From: Phnomibacter ginsenosidimutans
GTDB lineage: Bacteria; Bacteroidota; Bacteroidia; Chitinophagales; Chitinophagaceae
DNA: 64,000 nucleotides
Assembly: GCF_009740285.1 (NCBI RefSeq)
Contig: NZ_CP046566.1
Span: 1,480,501 to 1,544,500, forward strand
Direction: 5' to 3'
The first letter of the stretch is position 1. Every line of letters begins with the position of its first letter. The notes under the pieces were generated by a model. It was not told the DNA's origin. It did not search any database and saw only the letters and a program-made list of their open reading frames with translations. Positions 46,161-55,611 of the stretch are shown here, piece after piece. The position numbers were made by a program, and so were the translations under genes.

Positions 46161-47014
46161 TGACTCTTCGCAGCTGCCAGTATTTGCATTTCATGCATTT
46201 CCAATGCTTGCATCAGTTGCAGCGTTACTTTGCCCGGAAGGCCATTGCCCACAGGTTTTCCATCAATTGTAGTAACAGACAATATGCCCTTGGTAGTACT
46301 GGTGATAAATACTTCTGCGGCGTTGCGTAAATCAGCAATCGTTACATCTGTACATGAAACAGCAACATGCTGGCTGGCAAGCTGTAATACTTGTTGCCGC
46401 GTAATGCCTTTTAGCATGTTGTGCTCTGGGGTGAGCAAGGTGCCGGCTTCATTTACAACAAACACATTGCTACGGGGACTTTCACTAACTAAATCATTGG
46501 CGTAGTACAATACATCGCTGGCACCGGCTGCGGCAATCTGCGGCAGCAACCAAATGCCACGGGTGTAGTTGATGCTTTTTACATCTGGCATTTCCCGTTG
46601 GTATTCATGGGTAATGACCGAAATGCCTTTTGAATAATCTGCTTCTTTTTTTGCAGGCAATGCTTGTGTGGTAATGATGATGTTGGGACTGGCAATGCTG
46701 TAGCCATTAGTCGCATAGCCGGCAGTCACCAATATTTTTACTCCGGCATTTTGCACATGGTTGGCATCCAGCAATTGCTGAATAAGACTTTTCCAACCCT
46801 CCGCATCTTCATCTATCTGTAAATGCATTCGTTGGGCAGAGTGAAACAGTCGTTGCAAATGTGCCTCAATATGCAGGGGTATGCCCTGTAGCACTTTGAA
46901 AAAATCGAACACGCCATAGCCTCTGTTTAGCGCCATATCATCGAGCCCGATAGCGGCGGTGCTACGGGGCTGCAGGCTACCATTGATAATGCAGTAAGGA
47001 TGAAGATTTGCCAT
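46157..47014 (-). CDS. Class IV aminotransferase (BCAT/D-amino-acid transaminase-like)
   Basis: A 285-residue PLP enzyme. Fold-type IV motifs are LNRGYGVFDFFKVLQG, the lysine region DVKSINYTRGIWLLPQ, and the cofactor-phosphate region LVSESPRSNVFVV, followed by LKGITRQQVLQLA. It could be a branched-chain aminotransferase, D-alanine aminotransferase or 4-amino-4-deoxychorismate lyase; motifs do not decide. The start is MANLHPYCII at 47014, or ATG 47020. Confidence 0.82.
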   Translation of the reverse strand: MANLHPYCIINGSLQPRSTAAIGLDDMALNRGYGVFDFFKVLQGIPLHIEAHLQRLFHSAQRMHLQIDEDAEGWKSLIQQLLDANHVQNAGVKILVTAGYATNGYSIASPNIIITTQALPAKKEADYSKGISVITHEYQREMPDVKSINYTRGIWLLPQIAAAGASDVLYYANDLVSESPRSNVFVVNEAGTLLTPEHNMLKGITRQQVLQLASQHVAVSCTDVTIADLRNAAEVFITSTTKGILSVTTIDGKPVGNGLPGKVTLQLMQALEMHEMQILAAAKSH

Positions 47015-47048
47015 ATGCAAATGTGCAATATGCTCTTGGGATTGACCA

Positions 47049-47084
47049 AAAAGAAACCCCTCCGCAAGACAACAAGCGAAGGGG
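47049..47084 (-). terminator. Terminator between the membrane protein and aminotransferase genes
   Basis: ACCCCTCCGC ... GCGAAGGGGT forms a 10-bp stem with one mismatch. On the minus strand it is followed by TTTCTTTTT. It lies 25 bases after the stop at 47108. Confidence 0.7.
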
Positions 47085-47107
47085 TAATGTATAGCTGAGA
47101 AAAATGC

Positions 47108-47515
47108 TTATGGATCGATGCGGGCAGAAATTTCACCGGCAATGGTAGCCTGTGCAAAACTGTAGAGCAACCAGGTTCCTACTGTCATGGCAGTTACATC
47201 AATGGCGCTGTACAATAAAATCATGGCGGGCAAAGAAGCAATCAATGCATATACCAGACCAAGTTCTAAACCTTTCAGCATCCAGTTGCCGGCAAATGAA
47301 TCTTTGAAACGGGTCCAGAACCATGACAATGCAAATGAGAGCACAATGGGCTGCACGAAATACAGCAGGTTTCTGCTTTCATCATTTACAAATGATGGAC
47401 TGAAATAATCTTCTACAATGCTCTCGGGCAAATTGGGCATGATGATGAGGCACAAGTATGCAAACAGAACCAGTGCAATACTTGAGACCGTTGCGGCAAT
47501 CAGATGTTTTTTCAT
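47108..47515 (-). CDS. Four-helix membrane protein of unknown function
   Basis: A 135-residue protein with hydrophobic segments at about 8-27, 55-70, 83-105 and 110-128. It contains NLPESIVEDYFSPSF between helices 1 and 2 and a WFWTRFKDSF loop. I do not recognise its family. It is monocistronic, with its own terminator. The start is MKKHLIAATV at 47515. Confidence 0.65.
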   Translation of the reverse strand: MKKHLIAATVSSIALVLFAYLCLIIMPNLPESIVEDYFSPSFVNDESRNLLYFVQPIVLSFALSWFWTRFKDSFAGNWMLKGLELGLVYALIASLPAMILLYSAIDVTAMTVGTWLLYSFAQATIAGEISARIDP

Positions 47516-47631
47516 TTGTTTGATGTTATAGTACAAATCTACTTGGCAGGTTCATATTAAATTAATGACAAACATCAGGTCGTAACCTGTTATTTAACGG
47601 CTTTGTGGATTGCTGTGGAAACTGATAAAAG

Positions 47632-47657
47632 AAAAGGCCTCCCGCAGGAGGCCTTTT
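47632..47657. terminator. Terminator of gcvP
   Basis: AAAAGGCCTCC-CGCA-GGAGGCCTTTTTT forms an 11-bp stem with T-runs on both strands, 20 bases after the gcvP stop. Confidence 0.88.
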
Positions 47658-47676
47658 TTATTGTATCGTCATTTGC

Positions 47677-50565
47677 TTAAGCGGTAGCTTCTGCATAGGC
47701 CGCTGTAGGCTCACAGGTACATACCAGGTTGCGATCTCCATGTGTATTGTTGATGCGGCTCACGGTTGGCCAAAACTTATTTTGCATCACATAAGGCAGC
47801 GGAAATACGGCTACCTGACGGCTGTAAGGTCTGTCCCAGCCATCATTCATAGCTACTTCCAGCGTATGCGGTGCATGCTTCAGCGGGTTGTTGGCTTTGT
47901 CCAATTGACCGTTTTCAATAGCGGCTATTTCAGCCCGAATGCTGATCAACGCATCGCAAAAACGATCGAGTTCTGCTTTGTCTTCGCTTTCGGTAGGCTC
48001 AATCATAATGGTGCCCGGTACCGGGAAGCTCATGGTTGGCGCATGGAAGCCATAGTCCATCAAACGCTTGGCTACGTCTTCGGCTTCTACACCGGCAGTG
48101 TTTTTAAACGGCCGCAGGTCTACAATAAATTCATGGGCACAAGTGCCATTGATGCCCGTGTACAAAATGGGGTAGTGCTCTTGCAAGCGGGCCCGCATAT
48201 AGTTGGCATTCAAAATGGCGTACTCAGTGGCTTTGCGCAAACCAACCGCACCCAGCATGCGGATGTAGGCATAGCTGATGAGCAGGATAGAAGCAGAACC
48301 AAATGGTGCTGCACTTACGCCACGCATGTTGCCCTCGCTGTGGGCAATTTCCTGCATGGGCATGCTCATGAAGCTATCTTTCAAATGGCTGCGGAAGCAA
48401 ATAGGGCCCATGCCAGGACCGCCACCACCATGCGGAATGGCAAATGTTTTATGCAAGTTGAGGTGGCACACATCTGCACCAATAGCAGCAGGTGAGGTGA
48501 GGCCAACCTGTGCATTCATGTTGGCACCATCCATATACACTTGTCCGCCGTGCTCATGCACCAGGGCGCAAATGTCTTTTACGGTTTCTTCGAAAATGCC
48601 GTAGGTACTGGGGTAAGTAATCATGGTGCCGGCCAGCTCATTACTGTATTGAGCCACTTTTGCCTTGAAGTCTTCTACATCAATGTAGCCGTTATCCAAA
48701 GCCTTTACCACCACCACTTTCATACCAGCCATTACGGCGCTGGCAGGGTTGGTACCGTGTGCACTAATCGGAATCAGCATCACATTGCGCTGCGGCTGAT
48801 TGTTTTTCAAATGATAGTTGCGAATGGCCAGCAAACCAGCGTATTCGCCCTGTGCACCACTGTTGGGTTGCAACCAGCACTCATCAAAGCCTGTAACGGA
48901 ACACAGGTACTGGTTCAGCGAAGCCATCATTTCATGATAGCCCTGTACCTGTGCTACCGGTGCAAACGGATGCAGCTTGCTCCAGTTCGGAGAGCTCAAT
49001 GGCATCATTTCGCTGGCAGCGTTCAGTTTCATGGTACAGCTACCGAGGCTAATCATGCTGGTATTCAGCGACAGGTCTTTGCTTTCAAGGCTCTTGATGT
49101 AGCGCATCATCTGGCTTTCGCTGCGGTGCGTGTTAAACACTGCATGCTCCAAAAAAGCAGAGGTACGAACGGCGAAAGTGGGGATATTGCTCAGCGATGC
49201 TTCATCATCAAACACGATGCTGGCGGCTTCGTGCTGAACGGCCAGCGCAAATACCTGTGCGATATCCAGCACATCATGCTGCGTGGTAGTTTCATCCAGC
49301 GAAATGCTGATTTGCGAAGCACCCACATAGCGGAAGTTCATTTTGTAAGCCTCAGCTATTTCTTTGATAGCTGCTGCTTTATCGGTGCTGATGGTGAGGG
49401 TATCAAAATAATGAGCATGGGCTACGGTAAAACCCAACTCGGTGAGTGCTGCTGCCAACACATGTGTCAACAGGCTCACCCGCTTGGCAATTTTTTTCAG
49501 TCCATCGGGGCCATGATACACGGCATACATGGCGGCCATATTGGCGAGCAATGCCTGTGCGGTACAAATATTGGAAGTGGCTTTTTCCCGCTTGATGTGC
49601 TGCTCACGGGTTTGCAGCGCCATGCGCAAGGCCCGCTTGCCTTGTGCATCAATGCTGATGCCGATGATGCGGCCGGGCATGGATCTTTTGAATTCATCTT
49701 TGGCAGCAAAGAAGGCAGCATGTGGGCCACCAAAGCCCATGGGCACACCAAAGCGTTGAGCAGAGCCAAACGCAATGTCGGCACCCAGTTCGCCGGGGCT
49801 GGTAAGCAGGGTAAGGGCCAGTAAGTCGGTACCCATAGCTACGCCGGCACCTGCTGCATGTACTTTGTCGATGAAAGAGCGATAGTCTTCGATGCTGCCA
49901 GCAGCATTGGGGTACTGGAGCAACGCACCAAAGAAAGTGTTGTCGATGGTGGCGGTTTTGTAATCGCCGATTACCACTTCAATATTCAGCGGTGTAGCAC
50001 GGGTTACCACCACGTCTACCACCTGTGGAAATACTTGAGCATCTACAAAAAACTTAGGGGCCTGTGCTACATCCGATTTGTTCACGTTGTGAAACAACAA
50101 GTTCATGGCTTCTGCGGCAGAGGTGGCTTCGTCGAGCAGGCTGGCGTTGGCAATGGGCAAACCTGTCAGGTCGGTTACCATGGTTTGGTAGTTAAGCAGG
50201 CTTTCCAAACGGCCCTGACTAATCTCGGCCTGGTAAGGCGTGTATTGCGTATACCAACCTGGGTTTTCAAAAATGTTGCGCAAAATCACACTCGGTGTAT
50301 GCGTATCGTAATAGCCCTGACCAATATAGCTTTTGAATACCTCATTTTTTTGCGACAGCTCATGCAGGTGCTGCAGCAAAGCGGCCTCGCTGAGGGCATC
50401 GGGTACGTTGAGCGGCGCCTGCAGTCGGATGGCTTCAGGAACGGTTTTGTCTACCAATGCATCTACGCTTTTTTCTCCAATCACTTCGAGCATAGCGGCT
50501 TCGCTTCCCAGTGTGCCAATATGCCTGCCCTGAAATTCATTCGACTGTAGCTCAAACAAGTTCAT
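47677..50565 (-). CDS. gcvP: Glycine dehydrogenase (decarboxylating), P-protein
   Basis: The P-protein of the glycine cleavage system decarboxylates glycine with PLP and passes the aminomethyl group to lipoylated GcvH. The 962-residue product is full-length and of the fused homodimeric type. It starts MNLFELQSNEFQGRHIG, has PSVILRNIFENPGWYTQYTPYQ in the N-terminal half and the PLP-lysine region HLNLHKTFAIPHGGGGPG in the C-terminal half. gcvT and gcvH are not in the window. Confidence 0.96.
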   Translation of the reverse strand: MNLFELQSNEFQGRHIGTLGSEAAMLEVIGEKSVDALVDKTVPEAIRLQAPLNVPDALSEAALLQHLHELSQKNEVFKSYIGQGYYDTHTPSVILRNIFENPGWYTQYTPYQAEISQGRLESLLNYQTMVTDLTGLPIANASLLDEATSAAEAMNLLFHNVNKSDVAQAPKFFVDAQVFPQVVDVVVTRATPLNIEVVIGDYKTATIDNTFFGALLQYPNAAGSIEDYRSFIDKVHAAGAGVAMGTDLLALTLLTSPGELGADIAFGSAQRFGVPMGFGGPHAAFFAAKDEFKRSMPGRIIGISIDAQGKRALRMALQTREQHIKREKATSNICTAQALLANMAAMYAVYHGPDGLKKIAKRVSLLTHVLAAALTELGFTVAHAHYFDTLTISTDKAAAIKEIAEAYKMNFRYVGASQISISLDETTTQHDVLDIAQVFALAVQHEAASIVFDDEASLSNIPTFAVRTSAFLEHAVFNTHRSESQMMRYIKSLESKDLSLNTSMISLGSCTMKLNAASEMMPLSSPNWSKLHPFAPVAQVQGYHEMMASLNQYLCSVTGFDECWLQPNSGAQGEYAGLLAIRNYHLKNNQPQRNVMLIPISAHGTNPASAVMAGMKVVVVKALDNGYIDVEDFKAKVAQYSNELAGTMITYPSTYGIFEETVKDICALVHEHGGQVYMDGANMNAQVGLTSPAAIGADVCHLNLHKTFAIPHGGGGPGMGPICFRSHLKDSFMSMPMQEIAHSEGNMRGVSAAPFGSASILLISYAYIRMLGAVGLRKATEYAILNANYMRARLQEHYPILYTGINGTCAHEFIVDLRPFKNTAGVEAEDVAKRLMDYGFHAPTMSFPVPGTIMIEPTESEDKAELDRFCDALISIRAEIAAIENGQLDKANNPLKHAPHTLEVAMNDGWDRPYSRQVAVFPLPYVMQNKFWPTVSRINNTHGDRNLVCTCEPTAAYAEATA

Positions 50566-50690
50566 ACCCGGTTGTTATTTTAAAAATGATATACGGTTGA
50601 TAACGGAAACAATGACGATTGGACGCTAAAGCAGCATCGAACCATGATTTTAACCCAGTAAGACCGTAGAAAGTTTGAAAATTTGCGCTG

Positions 50691-50698
50691 CAAAGGTA
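50691..50698 (-). promoter_or_regulatory. Possible -7 element of gcvP
   Basis: CAAAGGTA reads TACCTTTG on the minus strand, about 126 bases above the gcvP start. No good TTG at -33. I see no glycine riboswitch-like fold in the leader by eye. Confidence 0.4.
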
Positions 50699-50764
50699 AC
50701 ATAGTGCATCCGAAGGCCATCTTTGTGTGCGAAGTAGTGTGTATAAAATTGAATACCGTTTAAC

Positions 50765-51251
50765 ATGGCGAATGAACTGCCGCAAAACTGGCAAAAGAAA
50801 GCGGCCGAAAACCAGAAGAAATACAAGCATTGGCTGCAAAAAGTAGAAGTGCGTAAGGTACTGAAAGTGCTGCCCGAAGTACATGAGGCCGTATTTGAAG
50901 AAGTAGACTGCCTGAGCTGTGCGGCCTGCTGCAAAAACTATTCGCCCCGGTTTAAAACACCCGACATCAAACGGATTAGCAAAGTGCTGCGGATGAAGGA
51001 GTCGGCCTTTATTGACACTTACCTGCGGCTGGATGACGAAGGCGACTATGTGGTGAAGCAATCGCCCTGCCCGTTTTTAGGTGCCGATAATTTTTGCAGC
51101 ATTTACGAAGACCGCCCTTCCGATTGCAGCCGTTTTCCCTACACCGATGAAGATGTGTTGCTTGCTGCGCAAAAACATCACCTTGAAAAATGCCAGCTTT
51201 TGCCCGGCTGTTTTTGTGGCCTTGGAAAAACTCACCCTGCGCTTTCCCTGA
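50765..51251 (+). CDS. YkgJ-type cysteine-cluster protein, frameshifted at its end
   Basis: A YkgJ/UPF0153-type protein with cysteines likely to bind a metal: VDCLSCAACCKNY, SPCPFL, NFCSIYEDRPSDCSRFPY. In the given frame it runs to 51280 with an implausible tail. In the neighbouring frame the end reads FCPAVFVALEKLTLRFP and stops at 51249-51251, which is the family C-terminus with its last cysteine. One surplus base near 51199-51203 explains it. The joined length is about 161 residues. Family members are often called zinc/iron-chelating proteins; the function is unknown. Confidence 0.8.
51197..51204 (+). other. Apparent one-base insertion (YkgJ-like gene)
   Basis: TGCCAGCTTTTGCCCGGC has one base too many. 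Dropping the C or one T after CAG gives CAG-TTT-TGC-CCG-GCT (QFCPA), the family C-terminal motif. Confidence 0.65.
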
Positions 51252-51308
51252 TGACCATTCAACAACTGCTTTTGCTGTAACATTGTACTGATTGTAAACA
51301 ACTAACCC

Positions 51309-52403
51309 ATGTCTGTAGCCAGAGTATTGATTGCTGATGCACCCATCCCTTCGCCGGGCTATGGATCATGGTCGCAGCGCATTACATATTTGCTGGAGCA
51401 GTACCCGGGCAATGTGGTGGATTATGTGATTGGAAATAATGGTGCCGATGCATTTCATTCGGCCCGCACCAAACGCTACAACCTGCAACTGCGCCACAAC
51501 CGGCTCATGAACCGGTTGATGAAACACTGGAAATTGCAGGCTTACAAAACAGCCTTGCAGGAAATAGCCGCCCAACATGAGCAGTTAATCATTTGTATTG
51601 TTGATTCCATTCGTACCAAGCATGCTGTGTGGCATTTTTTGGGGCAAATGAATTTGCGGCACAAATGCAAAATCATTTACTACCAGTGCGGTTATTCTAC
51701 CTACTTACCCAGCAATAAATACGAAGCGTTGATGGAGGGGGTGAATGAAGTAATCTACTTGAGCAAGCATTCCTATTTATACGAACTGGAGCACAATCCA
51801 TCATTGCCTTTTACGGCGCATGTGTTGCACAATCCTATTGATAACAACCGTTGCTATCCTTTGGCGCCGGCTTCAAAGCAAGCATTGCGGCAGCAGTTGG
51901 GCATGGATAACGGATGCCAATTTGTGTGGTCGAGCCAGCACCGCAAAAAGAAGGGATTGGAAGTGATTTTGAAAGCGTGGCAACAACTCGATTATTTAGC
52001 CCTGAATGCCACCCTGCATGTGGTGGGTGCCGATACGGGTGAGCAAATTCCCGGTGTGGTTTTTCATGGCCGCCAACCCAACCACGAAGTACACCGCTAT
52101 TTGCAGGCTGCCGATATTGGTTTGTTTTCGCCCCTGTGGACAGAAGGCTTTGGCCTGAGCCTGGCTGAGCAAATGAGTTGTGGTTTGTACTGCATTGCTT
52201 CTTGGGTGGGCGGGGTAAAAGATTATTTCGATGCGGCCCGTTTTGGTGAAGCCATCGAAACCCCCAACATGCCCGGGGCCTGGGCTGCAGCTATGCAAAG
52301 GGCTGTAGAAAAAGTATCCGGGTTTCAATCCCCTTCGCTGCAAGGCCCCGTGTTTCTCACCTACGATGAGTGGTGTGAACGTTTCTGTGATATTCTCGCA
52401 TAA
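51309..52403 (+). CDS. Glycosyltransferase (GT4-like)
   Basis: A 364-residue GT-B fold transferase. The N-terminal opening DAPIPSPGYGSWSQRITYLLEQ is typical of glycosyltransferases with a loop for the acceptor. The C-terminal half has FVWSSQHRKKKGLEVILKAW and the nucleotide-sugar E-x7-E motif TEGFGLSLAEQMSCG. Donor and acceptor are unknown; cell-surface polysaccharide or glycolipid synthesis is the usual role. It converges on pgi over a shared hairpin. Confidence 0.85.
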   Translation: MSVARVLIADAPIPSPGYGSWSQRITYLLEQYPGNVVDYVIGNNGADAFHSARTKRYNLQLRHNRLMNRLMKHWKLQAYKTALQEIAAQHEQLIICIVDSIRTKHAVWHFLGQMNLRHKCKIIYYQCGYSTYLPSNKYEALMEGVNEVIYLSKHSYLYELEHNPSLPFTAHVLHNPIDNNRCYPLAPASKQALRQQLGMDNGCQFVWSSQHRKKKGLEVILKAWQQLDYLALNATLHVVGADTGEQIPGVVFHGRQPNHEVHRYLQAADIGLFSPLWTEGFGLSLAEQMSCGLYCIASWVGGVKDYFDAARFGEAIETPNMPGAWAAAMQRAVEKVSGFQSPSLQGPVFLTYDEWCERFCDILA

Positions 52404-52438
52404 AAAATCGGCCATCGCATTGCTGCCATGGCCGATGA
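52401..52438. terminator. Hairpin terminator between glycosyltransferase and pgi
   Basis: ATCGGCCAT (52407-52415) pairs with ATGGCCGAT (52428-52436). On the minus strand it is followed by TTTTTTA, serving pgi, and it lies just behind the glycosyltransferase stop. Confidence 0.75.
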
Positions 52439-52459
52439 ATATTTATTAATAATTGAAAG

Positions 52460-54091
52460 TTATCCTTTACGCCAATTTTTAAAAGCGTTGATCAAACCAT
52501 TGGTGCTGCTGTCGTGGCTGTTGATGCTGTTGGCATCTTTCAATTCAGGTAAAATTTTATTGGCCAGTTGCTTACCAAGCTCTACACCCCACTGATCGAA
52601 GCTGTAAATGTTCCAGATAACGCCTTGCACAAAAATCTTGTGTTCGTACATAGCTATCAGTTGCCCCAATACAAAGGGCGTTATCTGTTTTACCAAAATA
52701 CTGTTGGTGGGTTTGTTGCCTTCAAACACTTTAAAAGGAATCAACTCCGCCGGTACATTTTCAGCAGCACAGGCTTCGGCGGTTTTGCCGTTCATGAGGG
52801 CTTCTGTTTGCGCAAAAAAGTTGCTCAACAGTTTTTCATGATGATCGCCAATGGGGTTGTGGCTGATGGCAGGTGCAATAAAATCGCAGGGTATCAGCTG
52901 TGTGCCCTGGTGAATGAGCTGGTAAAAAGCATGCTGGCCATTGGTGCCAGGTTCACCCCAAATAATTGGGCCCGTGCTATAGGTTACCCGGTTGCCGTTG
53001 CGGTCTGTGGTTTTACCGTTGCTTTCCATATTGCCTTGTTGGAAATAAGCGGCAAAGCGGTGCAGGTATTGGTCGTACGGCAAAATGGCTTCGCTGGCAG
53101 CATCAAAAAAATTGGTGTACCAGAGGCCAATTAAAGCCAGCAGTACGGGCATGTTTTTATCAAACGAGCTGTTGCGAAAATGCTGGTCCATGCTGCGGGC
53201 ACCCTGCAGTAGTTGCGCAAAATTGTTGTAGCCAATGGTGAGGGCAATGCTCAGGCCAATGGCACTCCATAAGCTGTAGCGGCCGCCCACCCAATCCCAA
53301 AAAGCAAACATGTTGCTGGGGTGAATACCAAATGCTGTGACGGCCTTTTCATTGGTGCTGAGGGCAGCAAAATGTTTGGCTACAAAAGCTTCATCTTTCG
53401 CATGCTCCAGAAACCAACTGCGGGCAGTGTGAGCATTCGTCATGGTTTCCTGCGTGGTAAAGGTTTTGCTGGCTACCAAAAACAGCGTTTCATCGGGCGT
53501 TACTTTTTTCAAGGTTTCCGCCATGTGCGTACCGTCGATGTTGCTTACAAAATAGGTTTGTATGCCGGGTACCCAGTAAGGCTTCAATGCTTCGGTTACC
53601 ATTACGGGGCCAAGGTCGCTGCCACCAATACCAATGTTCACAATGTATTTGATAGGCTTGCCGGTGTAACCTTTCCATTCACCACTATGGATGCGTTGGC
53701 AAAAGGCTTCCATTTGTTGCAGCACGGCATGAACTTGCGGTACCACATTTTCGCCCTGTGCAGTAAACGTATCCGTAGGGTTGGAGCGAAGGGCCACATG
53801 CAGTACGCTGCGGTTTTCGGTATGGTTGATGGCTTCGCCGCCAAACATGGCTTCAATGGCTTGTGGGAGTCCACATTCATTGGCCAGTTGCTGCAGCAGC
53901 GCCATCGTTTCTTCAGTAATGATGTTTTTAGAATAGTCGAGCAACACATCGCCTTCGCTGAGGCTAAACTGTTGAAAACGGTCGGGCGTTTGTGCAAACA
54001 GGTCTTTGATGTGCAGCTGCTTCATGCGTTGTGCATGCGTGGCCAGCTGTTGCCATGCCTGCGTATCGGTTGGAGCTATTTTCGGGAACAT
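52460..54091 (-). CDS. pgi: Glucose-6-phosphate isomerase
   Basis: Pgi interconverts glucose-6-phosphate and fructose-6-phosphate. The 543-residue product has the family motifs [50 protein letters not shown] and the C-terminal signature [16 protein letters not shown]-type segment ([16 protein letters not shown]). It is close to the E. coli length (549) and intact. Confidence 0.96.
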   Translation of the reverse strand: MFPKIAPTDTQAWQQLATHAQRMKQLHIKDLFAQTPDRFQQFSLSEGDVLLDYSKNIITEETMALLQQLANECGLPQAIEAMFGGEAINHTENRSVLHVALRSNPTDTFTAQGENVVPQVHAVLQQMEAFCQRIHSGEWKGYTGKPIKYIVNIGIGGSDLGPVMVTEALKPYWVPGIQTYFVSNIDGTHMAETLKKVTPDETLFLVASKTFTTQETMTNAHTARSWFLEHAKDEAFVAKHFAALSTNEKAVTAFGIHPSNMFAFWDWVGGRYSLWSAIGLSIALTIGYNNFAQLLQGARSMDQHFRNSSFDKNMPVLLALIGLWYTNFFDAASEAILPYDQYLHRFAAYFQQGNMESNGKTTDRNGNRVTYSTGPIIWGEPGTNGQHAFYQLIHQGTQLIPCDFIAPAISHNPIGDHHEKLLSNFFAQTEALMNGKTAEACAAENVPAELIPFKVFEGNKPTNSILVKQITPFVLGQLIAMYEHKIFVQGVIWNIYSFDQWGVELGKQLANKILPELKDANSINSHDSSTNGLINAFKNWRKG

Positions 54092-54182
54092 AGATTGCTT
54101 GTGTTTTGCTGGTGATTTGCGGCCGCAAGTTAGCCAGAAATGCCAACTGCCGCCTGATGTAACTCATGTTTCGGTAAATGGC

Positions 54183-55205
54183 TTACGCTGGCATTTGCTG
54201 CAGTATGTCGCACAGTGTATCGGTGTCGGCATCGCTTACACCCAAGTGAAACACAAACCGTATGCTCTGCGAACTGATGGCGAGGCAACGCACATCCAGC
54301 TCTTGCAATTGCAGCACCAACTTGGCGGCGGGCATGGCATCGGTAGTGTTGAAAATGAGGATATTGGTTTCTACTGGCAGCACTTCTTTTACCCAGCTCT
54401 TGCTTTGCAATACCTGCGCTACGGCTGCCGCATGGGCATGGTCTTTGGCCAGCAGCGGCAAATGATTGTTGACGGCATAAATGCCTGCAGCGGCCAGATA
54501 ACCGGCCTGCCGCATGCCGCCACCCAGCACCTTGCGGATGCGGCGGGCTTTTTTAATATCGGCAGCAGTGCCGAGCAGCACACTGCCTACCGGTGTGCCC
54601 ATGCCCTTGCTCAGGCAAACAGAAATGCTGTCGAACACCCGGCCATATTGGGCGGGTGTTTCCTGCTTGGCTACCAGTGCATTCCACAGGCGGGCACCAT
54701 CCAGGTGAAGTTTCAGGCCATTGGCTACGCATAATTCTTTAATAGCTTCGATGTAGGCAAAATTGTAGCAGGCACCGCCGCCACGGTTGCTGGTATTTTC
54801 CAATACCACCAGGCTACTGTGCGGTTTGTGTACATCATCGGGCTGAATGGCTGCGGCCACTTGTGGGGCAGTAATGCGGCCGCGGTTGCCCTGCAGCAGC
54901 GTTACCGAACAGGCCGAGTTCACGGCAATGCCGCCGCCTTCGTATTGATACACATGGCTCAGTTGATCACAAATTACATCGTCGCCGGGCTGGGTATGCA
55001 TTTTAATGCCAATCTGGTTGGTCATGGTACCACTGGGACAAAACAGGCCAGCTTCCATACCAAACTGCCGGGCCAGTAGGTTTTCGAGTTCGTTTACCGT
55101 GGGATCTTCGCCAAACACGTCGTCGCCTACAGGCGCAGCCATCATGGCTTGCAGCATGCCGGGCGTGGGTTGGGTAAATGTATCGGAGCGGAGTTCTATG
55201 GCCAT
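54183..55205 (-). CDS. Low-specificity L-threonine aldolase
   Basis: A 340-residue fold-type I PLP enzyme that cleaves threonine or allo-threonine to glycine and acetaldehyde. Motifs are ELRSDTFTQPTPGMLQAM, DDVFGEDPTVNELE, HLDGARLWNA and the PLP-lysine region SVCLSKGMGTPVGSVLLG. The start is MAIELRSDTF at 55205; the frame is open to 55277 without family support. Confidence 0.9.
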   Translation of the reverse strand: MAIELRSDTFTQPTPGMLQAMMAAPVGDDVFGEDPTVNELENLLARQFGMEAGLFCPSGTMTNQIGIKMHTQPGDDVICDQLSHVYQYEGGGIAVNSACSVTLLQGNRGRITAPQVAAAIQPDDVHKPHSSLVVLENTSNRGGGACYNFAYIEAIKELCVANGLKLHLDGARLWNALVAKQETPAQYGRVFDSISVCLSKGMGTPVGSVLLGTAADIKKARRIRKVLGGGMRQAGYLAAAGIYAVNNHLPLLAKDHAHAAAVAQVLQSKSWVKEVLPVETNILIFNTTDAMPAAKLVLQLQELDVRCLAISSQSIRFVFHLGVSDADTDTLCDILQQMPA

Positions 55206-55611
55206 ATAATTTGCTTGTGTTGAACAATAACGGCCACGAAAATAACCAAGCACCGTCAACTCGTTGTGGAGCTGCAATGTTCCATCCCAGTTTTGACCGT
55301 TTTGTTCCCCCTGCGGCTAAAAGTTTTCCACCCCAATGCTTCCCGTTTCGTTAACGGACTGTCATTTTTTTGGGCTTCCTGTACCTTTTTGCAGTAAAAC
55401 TGTTGGTAATAGCGTCTTATACTGCAGGAATGCAACAGGTATCGGTCGATTAAATGAAAACAGGCTATGAAAAGCAGAAAATGAACAGTACCTTTGCAGC
55501 CCTTTTGCAATGGCTTTATTCACAATGTGAACAAACCAATGACAGAGGGCATGAAAAAGAAGAGCGGCAGCGCCTATCTTCCAAACTCGGAAAAAGGAGA
55601 ACCATTTTAAT
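55206..55611. other. Intergenic region upstream of the primary sigma factor
   Basis: A 406-base gap. Short open frames occur but none has a recognisable product. The only likely signal I see is a -7 element at 55489. Confidence 0.5.
55489..55496 (+). promoter_or_regulatory. Possible -7 element of the sigma factor gene
   Basis: TACCTTTG matches TAnnTTTG and lies 116 bases above ATG 55612. The -33 position at 19-base spacing is ATG rather than TTG. Confidence 0.4.

Noticed and set aside
48541-49824. 427-codon open frame on the plus strand
   Set aside because: It lies wholly antisense to gcvP, which is full-length and conserved; the translation has no recognisable domain and is histidine/cysteine-rich, as expected for a reverse-frame shadow.
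50566-50764. Glycine riboswitch above gcvP
   Set aside because: I could not find the conserved aptamer core or tandem helices by eye in this 200-base leader.
55256-55510. Small minus-strand gene above the sigma factor
   Set aside because: The frame has no recognisable product, is rich in rare residues, and overlaps the likely sigma factor promoter.
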